Source of the DNA: an uncultured Akkermansia sp.
GTDB lineage: Bacteria > Verrucomicrobiota > Verrucomicrobiia > Verrucomicrobiales > Akkermansiaceae
Length of the DNA stretch: 17,161 nucleotides
Assembly (NCBI GenBank): GCA_904501975.1
Contig: CAJGCZ010000044.1
Coordinates: forward strand, 1-17,161
Direction: 5' to 3'
Shown here: positions 1-5,707 of the stretch, piece after piece
Position numbering within the stretch: the stretch's first letter is position 1
How the letters are laid out: the number at the start of each line of letters is the position of its first letter
Program-made: the position numbers and the translations under genes
The notes under the pieces: model-generated
Told to the model about the DNA's origin: nothing
Database searches by the model: none
The model's input: only the letters and a program-made list of their open reading frames with translations

Positions 1-190
1 GTATATGTTGAAGCCACGCATTATGCCACCCCTGAACGGGGTTCCAATATATTTTTCATCTTTCCCGGGGTTTCGCTGCTGCGCAGCTCCACCACCGGGC
101 TACCATATGTCGCCCCTGGCCGGGGCTCACGAATTCCGTTCGCTTCGCTCACCTCCAATAGCCTACAATTTGCTATTTGTGGGGCCAACA
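1..190 (+). repeat. Multi-hairpin intergenic repeat, copy L
   Basis: A G+C-rich intergenic repeat made of successive stem-loops: CCCC/GGGG at 29-41; an outer stem CCCGG (64-68) with CCGGG (95-99) enclosing GCTGC-TGC-GCAGC (75-87); and GCCCC-N5-GGGGC at 112-126. An A+T-rich tail contains TTGCTATTTGT. The same order of modules recurs in inverted orientation at 16657-16850 and in direct orientation at 16896-17040. No credible gene lies here; the short reading frame over it is repeat sequence. It resembles the REP-like palindromic repeats of many environmental and gut bacteria, some of which are mobilised by Y1 (RAYT) transposases; that link is inference, since no transposase is present. Confidence 0.85.
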
Positions 191-239
191 ACTAAAAACT
201 TAAACAGAGCGAATCACAAACCCACAAATAAATCAAACA

Positions 240-273
240 AAAACACCGCATTTATTTGAAAATGCGGTGTTTT
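240..273 (-). terminator. Intrinsic terminator of the tRNA-Leu gene
   Basis: Perfect 14-bp inverted repeat (240-253 with 260-273) with a 6-nt loop. On the minus strand the stem is followed by a T-rich run (TTGTTTGATTTATTTG). It lies 26 bases past the tRNA 3' end, as expected for a Rho-independent terminator of that transcript. Confidence 0.85.
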
Positions 274-299
274 GTGATTTATTTGCAGTTATTTGCTAA

Positions 300-379
300 T
301 ACCAGCTGTGGGACTCGAACCCACACTCTTTCGAACTCGATTTTGAGTCGAGCGCGTCTACCAATTCCGCCAAGCTGGC
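300..379 (-). tRNA. tRNA-Leu (anticodon CAA)
   Basis: Read on the minus strand this folds as a class II tRNA. The 7-bp acceptor GCCAGCT pairs with AGCTGGT and is followed by discriminator A. The anticodon stem CTCGA/TCGAG encloses the loop CTCAAAA, giving anticodon CAA, which decodes UUG leucine codons. An 11-nt variable region and a T arm GTGGG-TTCGAGT-CCCAC follow. The 3' CCA is not encoded (TTA follows), so a CCA-adding enzyme must finish it. It has its own promoter (403-431) and terminator (240-273). At 80 nt it is slightly short for a leucine tRNA because the variable arm is short. Confidence 0.95.
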
Positions 380-402
380 ATGGTGGCGTAGTCGCTGAAA
401 GA

Positions 403-431
403 ATTAAACCAGAAAGTGAGGATGAAGTCAA
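403..431 (-). promoter_or_regulatory. Sigma70-type promoter of tRNA-Leu
   Basis: Minus strand: -35 TTGACT (431-426), 17-bp spacer, -10 TTTAAT (408-403). The predicted start near 396 gives a short 5' leader before the tRNA at 379. The TTGAC unit is duplicated just upstream, but only the inner copy has 17-bp spacing. Confidence 0.7.
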
Positions 432-462
432 GTCAAATTGTGAAGTAAATGCAATTTTGCTG

Positions 463-1533
463 TCATTTTATCTCATTTGGGGGCATTTTAGGAGCTGTGT
501 CGTCGCATGATTGCAGAAAATCGTGCTCCAGCGCGATGAGGTCGATAGAACCATTGCGCAAAAGCTGGATAAGACGCTCCCACGTGCGAATAGGGTGGGT
601 GGAGCCTGTAGGGTAGGAGCTTGCCGTATGGTGGGTATCTTGCATGAGCATGGTGCTAATGGTCGGTTTGCCGGTAAGCAGGCGAATCCACGCAGCGAAC
701 GTGAGAGCGTTACCATCCACTGCCGGCTGCGCATGGTGCAGGGCAGAGCAATGGAAGATGTCTACCCCCGCATCGCTCAATGGCTGAAGCAGTTCTTCCA
801 ACTCCGCAGCATCGTTGGCTAATTTAGTTTGTCCGTAGGCTGTATTCCATTGAGAAATCCCAAAGAAGATAGGGAATTGCCGCCCCACAGCTTTGCGTAC
901 GGCATGGATGACCTCGCAGGCAAACCGAACACGTGAGCCGAGGCTCCCTCCGTATTCATCGGTGCGTTTGTTTGTTTCTTTTCTCAAAAATTGCTCGATG
1001 AGATAACCGTGTGCGCCTTGAATTTCCACGGCGTCAAACCCGAGCTTTTTGGCTAAGGCTGCGCTTCTGCCGAAAGCTGCGGCAACTTCTGCAATGCGCG
1101 CGCGGCTCATGGGTGCCGTCAACTGCTGCAGCGAGATGGGCTCCAGACCGGAGGGGCCGATGGGTTCTTCATCCGGGTGCATCAGCGGGCCGCGCAAGGG
1201 GCGGCACATGCCGGCGTGGTAAAGCTGCGCCGCTACTTTGGCACCGTGTCGATGGAGCATTTTGCACAGCGCTTTCCATGCACGCAAGGCCTGGCCGCCG
1301 TAAAAGAGGGAATCGTGAAGGGAGACCGTAGCCGCGCGGTCGTCGATGGCTGCTTTTTCGGTAATGTACAAGGCAATGCGCTGCTCTTGCCGGAGCGTTG
1401 CCGGAGGAGTGAGGTGAGACGCGCCGAAAGGCGGTGTCAGAATAATGCGCCCGCTGAGCGGGAGCTTGCGATGGACGAAGGGACGGAAAAAGATTTCAAT
1501 GTCTCGCAGGGCAGGAACGAGTGGTTTATTCAT
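463..1533 (-). CDS. Old yellow enzyme family flavin oxidoreductase, with altered active-site motifs
   Basis: A 356-aa protein of the NADH:flavin oxidoreductase / old yellow enzyme family, which are FMN-dependent TIM barrels reducing activated C=C bonds. Seen: QLYHAG (103-108), the family signature near 165-184 (GFDAVEIQGAHGYLIEQFL) and NKRTDEYGGSL (188-198). Length is normal. Two deviations: the first His of the H-x-x-H substrate pair is Gln172 (His175 is kept), and the C-terminal Gly-Arg that normally contacts the FMN phosphate reads Glu-His (IALEHDF, about 333-339). The substrate is unknown and FMN binding is not assured. It starts at an ATG 52 bases after the HAD gene, with a possible promoter of its own at 1540-1568. 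The tRNA-Leu gene lies downstream on the same strand. Confidence 0.85.
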   Translation of the reverse strand: MNKPLVPALRDIEIFFRPFVHRKLPLSGRIILTPPFGASHLTPPATLRQEQRIALYITEKAAIDDRAATVSLHDSLFYGGQALRAWKALCKMLHRHGAKVAAQLYHAGMCRPLRGPLMHPDEEPIGPSGLEPISLQQLTAPMSRARIAEVAAAFGRSAALAKKLGFDAVEIQGAHGYLIEQFLRKETNKRTDEYGGSLGSRVRFACEVIHAVRKAVGRQFPIFFGISQWNTAYGQTKLANDAAELEELLQPLSDAGVDIFHCSALHHAQPAVDGNALTFAAWIRLLTGKPTISTMLMQDTHHTASSYPTGSTHPIRTWERLIQLLRNGSIDLIALEHDFLQSCDDTAPKMPPNEIK

Positions 1534-1539
1534 GCCCTT

Positions 1540-1568
1540 ACTTTATCGCGCAGCAAGGGCATCTTCAA
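1540..1568 (-). promoter_or_regulatory. Possible promoter of the old yellow enzyme gene, leaderless geometry
   Basis: Minus strand: TTGAAG (1568-1563), 17-bp spacer, TAAAGT (1545-1540), then only 6 bases to the ATG at 1533. Both hexamers match the consensus at 4 of 6 positions, so this is the weakest of the close-set promoters. The spacing equals that of the better examples in the window. A GCCCTT/AAGGGC inverted repeat (1534-1560) overlaps it. Confidence 0.4.
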
Positions 1569-1585
1569 GAAGATAGAATAACTGT

Positions 1586-2263
1586 TCACAGCCCCAGCAC
1601 ACAGCGCAAGGCAAAAGCTTTGGGCAAGTTTTTGGGGGGCGTAAGAATCTCAGCTCCCGGCACCTTGGCGGCAAAGGCAGGCTTGGGATTAACGAGCACC
1701 GCTTTATCACAAATGGAGAGCATAGGCAAATCAGCAGCGCTATCTGTATAGCCAACATCGGCATGGGTAAAGCCAAGCTTAGCAAGGCGCACCAGTTTGT
1801 TGGCTCCTTTGTTGTTACCCGGGGCGGGAATATTCGGCATGAAGGGTACGCGGCGGAACTCCTGCGTGGGGGTGCCGATGGTGTGCGTAAAGCCCAAGGC
1901 TTTGCCCACCAGCTGGGTCCACCAATCCGGGGAGGCGGAGCAGAGCACGGTTGTGTCGCCTGCGGCTTGGTGGGCTCGTAATTTCTCCAACACGGCAGGA
2001 TAGAGCGCCGGGATGATTTCTTCCTGCACAAAGGCCTCGCAATGTTTCAGTAGTTGTTCTTTCGGCATTTGCCAGGCATAGGCCAAAAAGGCACGCTTCA
2101 TGCGCTCGGTGTTAAAAATGTGCAAACCGCGCAAGAGGCCACAGGGTGCAACCGCTGCCAAATACAGCCTGCGCCAAGCGTGCTTTTTTAATATCCAACG
2201 GCAAAAACGCAGTTGTGAGTCCCCGGCAAACAGGGTGCCGTCCATGTCGAAAAGAGCTGTCAT
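1586..2263 (-). CDS. HAD superfamily (subfamily IB) phosphatase
   Basis: A 225-aa haloacid-dehalogenase-type phosphatase. Motif I is DMDGT with nucleophile Asp6 and acid/base Asp8. Motif II is the Ser109 region (LCSASP). A motif III lysine lies at 152 or 156 (NNKGANK), and motif IV is YTDSAADLP with Asp174 and Asp178. The cap follows motif I, as in subfamily IB (SerB, PgpC and similar). Residues 25-60 are hydrophobic and basic, which recalls PgpC-type lipid phosphatases, but the substrate cannot be read from sequence. The frame is open further upstream, but the real start is the ATG at 2263, which puts DMDGT at residue 6 and shares a base with the rhomboid stop (TAATG). That overlap suggests translational coupling. 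Confidence 0.88.
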   Translation of the reverse strand: MTALFDMDGTLFAGDSQLRFCRWILKKHAWRRLYLAAVAPCGLLRGLHIFNTERMKRAFLAYAWQMPKEQLLKHCEAFVQEEIIPALYPAVLEKLRAHQAAGDTTVLCSASPDWWTQLVGKALGFTHTIGTPTQEFRRVPFMPNIPAPGNNKGANKLVRLAKLGFTHADVGYTDSAADLPMLSICDKAVLVNPKPAFAAKVPGAEILTPPKNLPKAFALRCVLGL

Positions 2264-2916
2264 TAGTAGTTTCGGTATCGGTTGCGTACGCGCCACTGCC
2301 ATATCAGCATGATGATGAGGCCCATCACAGCACCACCAAGGTGGGCGGCCTCGCCTCCGGCGTTGTGGCCATTCATCAACACTACCAAGGTGGCTATGCC
2401 CAGAATAATGAGAGCAAAGCTTCTCATGGTAAGTGTGACCGGCGGAAAGAGAAGACTGATGCGGGCATCGGGGTAGAGGAAAGCCGTGGCTATCATGACA
2501 CCGTAAATCGAGGCGCTGGCCCCCACAAGCCGAATGTAGGGCCAATACTCATTGTACAAAATACTCTCGCCGATGATGCCGCAGGAAAGCGCCCCGGCAA
2601 TACCGCATACCAAATAGAATGCCAAATAACGCTTAGGCCCCATGATGGCCTCAATGTGCGGACCAAAGAAGTACAGCGCCCACATGTTGAAAATGAGGTG
2701 CCCTACGTTGGCATGCAAAAACTGGTAGGTTATAATGCGCCACAGCTCGCCCTCTGTAAAACAGGCGTGCCATGAGTAATAGCCCATGATGCTCAGCAAA
2801 GGCTCTCGCACATCCGCCCCCGGGGCAATAGGAACCTGCCGGATGGTGCCCACAAGGAACACCACTATGCAAATGATGATGATGGATTTGGTTACGGTAA
2901 GCTGATTCTGGTACAT
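2263..2916 (-). CDS. Rhomboid family intramembrane serine protease
   Basis: A 217-aa polytopic membrane protein with rhomboid hallmarks: an N-terminal membrane segment (about 10-24), H68-x4-H73-x3-N77 in the second helix, the catalytic serine in GASAS (Ser134), and catalytic His192 in EAAHLGG of the last helix. Several hydrophobic helices lie between. The usual GxSG reads GASA, with Ala135 where Gly is normal; the Ser/His dyad is intact. Rhomboids cleave transmembrane substrates within the membrane; the substrate here is unknown. It lies 41 bases after the DtxR-type regulator and overlaps the HAD start, so it is probably in one operon with both. No Shine-Dalgarno is visible. Confidence 0.93.
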   Translation of the reverse strand: MYQNQLTVTKSIIIICIVVFLVGTIRQVPIAPGADVREPLLSIMGYYSWHACFTEGELWRIITYQFLHANVGHLIFNMWALYFFGPHIEAIMGPKRYLAFYLVCGIAGALSCGIIGESILYNEYWPYIRLVGASASIYGVMIATAFLYPDARISLLFPPVTLTMRSFALIILGIATLVVLMNGHNAGGEAAHLGGAVMGLIIMLIWQWRVRNRYRNY

Positions 2917-2957
2917 AAGACGGTTTACTTGTGAGACACCGCAAGTGGCCGTTTTGT

Positions 2958-3374
2958 TCAGAATGGTTTGATGATGGCCGGCGGATTCAGCTTGGCTCCC
3001 ATTGCGGCAATTTCATCGTAGGTAAGAATATGCTCAATGAGGCAGGCCACTTCATCCGCACGCTCCGGTACAAGGCCGGCAATCTCCGTCATGAATCGGT
3101 GGAGTGTTTTATGCGCCTGAATCACGCGCCCGGCATAGAGCTTGCCTGCTTCTGTCAGTTGAATGGGGGCGTATTGGTGGTAATCAATAAGCCCGGCTTC
3201 AGCCAAACGACGCATGGCTGCAGTAACGCTCGGTTTTTTAACACCAAGCATTTGCGCTATGTCGCTTACCTGGGCAGAGCCGTGCTCGCGGCTCAGCAGG
3301 CCGATAGCCTCCAGATAATCCTCTGCGCTGCGCCCTAAGCGTTTTCTTTGTTCCGGTGAATCTGGTTCGCTCAT
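2958..3374 (-). CDS. DtxR/MntR-family metal-dependent transcriptional regulator
   Basis: A 138-aa protein with an N-terminal winged helix-turn-helix (about 14-75, including VSDIAQMLGV and KPSVTAAMRRL) and a dimerisation/metal domain. The candidate metal ligands, aligned by eye, are Asp19, Glu22, His88, Cys111, Glu114 and His115. Asp at the first position is MntR-like, whereas Cys-x-x-Glu-His matches the iron regulators DtxR/IdeR. The SH3-like C-terminal domain of DtxR is absent, as in MntR. I chose the ATG at 3374, which overlaps the upstream stop (ATGA), over a start nine codons earlier. Such proteins repress metal uptake or activate efflux when metal-loaded. No transporter is in the window, so the regulon is elsewhere. 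Confidence 0.88.
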   Translation of the reverse strand: MSEPDSPEQRKRLGRSAEDYLEAIGLLSREHGSAQVSDIAQMLGVKKPSVTAAMRRLAEAGLIDYHQYAPIQLTEAGKLYAGRVIQAHKTLHRFMTEIAGLVPERADEVACLIEHILTYDEIAAMGAKLNPPAIIKPF

Positions 3375-4597
3375 GATTGTTTTTCCAGCGTTGCAACGCA
3401 TTCTAAGTGTTTAGTTTGCGGGAAGAGGTCGAAGGGTTGCACCTCTACTACCTTGTAACCGGCTTTATCAAACTCAGCCAAATCGCGAATTTGTGTAGCA
3501 GGGTTGCAAGAAACGTAAACCACCCTCTTGGGGCCGAAGGCGAAAAGCTGGTTGAGGAACACCATATCGCAGCCCTTGCGGGGCGGGTCGATGACAACGG
3601 CCGTTTCCTCTGCCGGGAAGTCCACCTGTTCAAAAATTGCCTCAGCGCTGGCAGCCAGGAAGGAGGCGTGGTTAATGCCGTTGCTGCGGGCGTTGGCGCG
3701 TGCCCAGTCGGCACTGGTTTCGCTTACTTCTACGCCCAGTACCTTTTCAAAACGGTGAGCAAGGGAGAGGGCAAACAGGCCGCTGCCGCAGTAGGCATCC
3801 ACCAAGTAGCGGGCGCCGCCGGCACAGGCCTGCTCTGCTACATAGCCGGTGAAAGCGGGCAAAATGTACGGATTGTTCTGGAAGAAATCACCGGCAAGGA
3901 AATTGAAGGTGAGCTCGCCCACATGCTCCGTGCAAATCGCATTGTTATTGGTGATAACACCGCCCTCGCTCACACGCATGAGAATAGTAGCGCCTCTCTT
4001 GTATTGAGCTGCTGCTTGGTGTACGGATTTGCGCACGAGCGGCAGCGCTTCGTTCAGCGGCTCCATGGCAATGGGGCACTGGCGAATATCGCACACTTCA
4101 CTGCGGGAACCAACTTTCAGGAAACCGATGTTGCCAATTTTGGCATCCTTGGGTTTGTGAAAGTGCGGCGTAATTTTGCTGCGGTAGCCATAGGTGACGG
4201 GCGAGGCAATGGCCGGCTTAACCGGTAATTGCAATCCGGCCTGCAAGCGCAGCAGGTCTGCCACCTGTTCGGTCTTCCACTTCAGCTGAGCATCGTAGTT
4301 CAAGTGTTGGTATTGGCAGCCACCGCAGTAGCCGAATACGGGGCATTGGGGCTGCACGCGCTCCGGGGAGGGGGTGAGCACCTCAATCAAATCAGCGCAA
4401 GAGCAGTTTTTATCATTTCTATACACACGCGCACGCACGCGCTCACCCGGGAGGGTATACGGCACAAAGACAACCCAGTTGTCAACGCGGCCTACGCCGT
4501 CGCCTTGGTTAGAAAGATTTTCAATGGTCAGTTCAATCTCCTGATGGTAGGAGAAAGGAACCGGAACGAATTTACGGGGAGGTGTTACGTTGCTCAT
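3371..4597 (-). CDS. rlmD: 23S rRNA (uracil-5-)-methyltransferase, RlmD/RumA-like
   Basis: A 408-aa class I SAM-dependent RNA m5U methyltransferase. An N-terminal TRAM domain (about 15-70) is followed by the [4Fe-4S] cysteines C85-x5-C91-x2-C94, with a fourth likely at Cys169 or Cys174. The SAM-binding DAYCGSG lies at 267-273, DPPRKG at 337-342 and the catalytic Cys364 in VSCNP. The C-terminal Glu399 of HLEC is the usual general base. TRAM plus the Fe-S motif points to the RlmD type (m5U1939 of 23S rRNA in E. coli). An RlmCD or TrmA-like target cannot be excluded by eye. The start lies 6 bases after the lipoprotein stop, and the stop overlaps the regulator start by ATGA. Probably the second gene of an operon read from 5023. 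Confidence 0.88.
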   Translation of the reverse strand: MSNVTPPRKFVPVPFSYHQEIELTIENLSNQGDGVGRVDNWVVFVPYTLPGERVRARVYRNDKNCSCADLIEVLTPSPERVQPQCPVFGYCGGCQYQHLNYDAQLKWKTEQVADLLRLQAGLQLPVKPAIASPVTYGYRSKITPHFHKPKDAKIGNIGFLKVGSRSEVCDIRQCPIAMEPLNEALPLVRKSVHQAAAQYKRGATILMRVSEGGVITNNNAICTEHVGELTFNFLAGDFFQNNPYILPAFTGYVAEQACAGGARYLVDAYCGSGLFALSLAHRFEKVLGVEVSETSADWARANARSNGINHASFLAASAEAIFEQVDFPAEETAVVIDPPRKGCDMVFLNQLFAFGPKRVVYVSCNPATQIRDLAEFDKAGYKVVEVQPFDLFPQTKHLECVATLEKQS

Positions 4598-4603
4598 TTA
4601 AGC

Positions 4604-5023
4604 TCAGTTTTGTTTGCTTTGTCCGTTTACATCCAGCGGAAGTGTGGTGGGCAGAGAGGGGGAGCGCAGTCCGCGGCGTTCTGCTGCGTTGGGGGTAGGG
4701 GCTGCGTTTTCTGCTGTGCTGGCAGCCTCCTCGGGCGGGGCAAACTTACCGAGGCGCAAGCCGCTGCGGCCGGGGATGGGTGAGAGGTTTTCGTAGGTCT
4801 GCACGGCTTCCACCTGCTCTTGAGGAAGCTGGGTGGTAAGTTCCTCAGTGGAAAGGAGTTCTGTGGTGCCTGCTTTCGTGGCTACGGGAGCCTGTTTTTC
4901 TGTGGCAACGGGCTCTTGTTGCGGTGTAGTCGATTGTTCCTCCACCTTCTGCTGTGTGAAAAGAGAGCAGGAGCTCAGAAAAATTGTCGTAAGGGCGCAA
5001 GCTGTCAGTCTCAAGCTGTTCAT
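4604..5023 (-). CDS. Small Thr/Glu/Gln-rich lipoprotein of unknown function
   Basis: A 139-aa predicted lipoprotein. A short basic and hydrophobic signal ends in the lipobox LSSC, with lipidated Cys19. The mature part is low-complexity, rich in Thr, Gln, Glu, Ala and Pro, and probably disordered (an envelope tether). I recognise no domain. It heads the operon that continues 6 bases later with the rRNA methyltransferase. The start is supported by the signal sequence and by a promoter whose -10 ends 6 bases before the ATG. The pairing with an rRNA methyltransferase gives no functional hint. Confidence 0.8.
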   Translation of the reverse strand: MNSLRLTACALTTIFLSSCSLFTQQKVEEQSTTPQQEPVATEKQAPVATKAGTTELLSTEELTTQLPQEQVEAVQTYENLSPIPGRSGLRLGKFAPPEEAASTAENAAPTPNAAERRGLRSPSLPTTLPLDVNGQSKQN

Positions 5024-5029
5024 GCGCCT

Positions 5030-5058
5030 ATCATAACATCTCAGACCTGCTTCTGCAA
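5030..5058 (-). promoter_or_regulatory. Promoter of the lipoprotein/rlmD operon, leaderless geometry
   Basis: Minus strand: -35 TTGCAG (5058-5053), 17-bp spacer, -10 TATGAT (5035-5030), then 6 bases to the ATG at 5023. A sigma70 start 6-7 bases after the -10 would fall on or next to the A of the ATG, giving a leaderless mRNA. Confidence 0.7.
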
Positions 5059-5160
5059 GTCTAAATGCTGTTTCCTACCTGTTAGCGAGTGCTTTTCAGC
5101 AGATTAAGAAGTGAGGTGCGAATGATGTCAATAAAAATGCAACTTTTGACGTGAAATTTC

Positions 5161-5188
5161 TTGACATTCGGAAATAATGCTGTAAACT
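5161..5188 (+). promoter_or_regulatory. Promoter of rpsT
   Basis: -35 TTGACA (5161-5166, perfect), 16-bp spacer, -10 TAAACT (5183-5188). The predicted start near 5195 leaves an A+T-rich leader of about 33 nt before the ATG at 5228, with no Shine-Dalgarno. It diverges from the lipoprotein promoter about 100 bases to the left. Confidence 0.75.
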
Positions 5189-5227
5189 CTCTGCACCAAA
5201 ACGAAAAACCAATTATAATTTTTACTT

Positions 5228-5491
5228 ATGGCACACACTCAGTCCGCTAAGAAGCGCATCCGCCAGACGATTGCCCGCACGGCAATCAACCGTTCCGTTA
5301 TGTCCCGCGTACGCACCCTTCGCAAGAAGGTTGCTGAGGCTGTAGCCGGCCAGAACAAGGAGGCCGCCGTTGTTGCTTACAACACATTTGCTTCCGCCAT
5401 CGACAAGGCCGCCAAGAAGGGCATTGTTCCCGCCAACCGCGCCGCTAACTACAAGAGCAAGGCCGCCAAGGCTGTGGCAACGATCGCCTGA
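5228..5491 (+). CDS. rpsT: 30S ribosomal protein S20
   Basis: An 87-aa basic, helical protein with the bS20 pattern: an N-terminal SAKKRIRQT, NRSVMSRVRTLRKKV, and a C-terminal NRAANYKSK. S20 is a primary binder of 16S rRNA and acts early in 30S assembly. Length is standard. The gene is monocistronic, with a good promoter upstream (5161-5188) and a strong terminator 150 bases downstream. The ATG is preceded by an A+T-rich stretch without a Shine-Dalgarno, which fits initiation on unstructured leaders. The opposite strand has no competing gene. Confidence 0.97.
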   Translation: MAHTQSAKKRIRQTIARTAINRSVMSRVRTLRKKVAEAVAGQNKEAAVVAYNTFASAIDKAAKKGIVPANRAANYKSKAAKAVATIA

Positions 5492-5644
5492 GTTCCTTTT
5501 CAGGTTTTCCGTTTTCAGCGGGGTATCGATTGACGAATCGATGCCTCGCTGTTTCGTTTATCCTGTTTGCGGGCATTGCATCGGGGCTAGCTCTGTATCG
5601 TGCAGGGCTGTATCATTCAAGACTCGCAAGTACCGCAAGAGCAC
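5492..5644 (+). other. rpsT 3' region with an internal stem-loop
   Basis: The 150 bases between the rpsT stop and its terminator hold no credible gene. A perfect 7-bp inverted repeat ATCGATT-GACG-AATCGAT lies at 5525-5542, extendable by three pairs including G-U. It lacks a T-tract, so it is not a terminator. It may be a 3'-UTR structure or a processing site. Confidence 0.45.
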
Positions 5645-5684
5645 AAAAATCCCCCGTGGTAAGAGAATACCACGGGGGATTTTT
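5645..5684. terminator. Strong bidirectional terminator between rpsT and the acyltransferase operon
   Basis: Perfect 17-bp inverted repeat (5645-5661 with 5668-5684), loop AGAGAA. It has a G+C core (CCCCCGTGG), flanked by an A-tract on the left and a T-tract on the right, so it can act on both strands. It serves convergent rpsT (+) and the gene ending at 5708 (-). Confidence 0.95.
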
Positions 5685-5707
5685 GCAAAAGCGTTTGCCG
5701 GTATAAC

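Noticed and set aside
5..259. 84-codon open frame at the left end
   Set aside because: It consists of the multi-hairpin repeat, which recurs without an open frame in the other copies.
2264..2545. N-terminal extension of the HAD phosphatase frame
   Set aside because: It lies inside the rhomboid gene in another frame, has Cys/His/Arg-rich non-protein-like composition, and would displace DMDGT from the N-terminus.
3407..4228. 273-codon open frame on the plus strand opposite rlmD
   Set aside because: The minus-strand product carries all RlmD motifs across the same bases; the plus frame has none.
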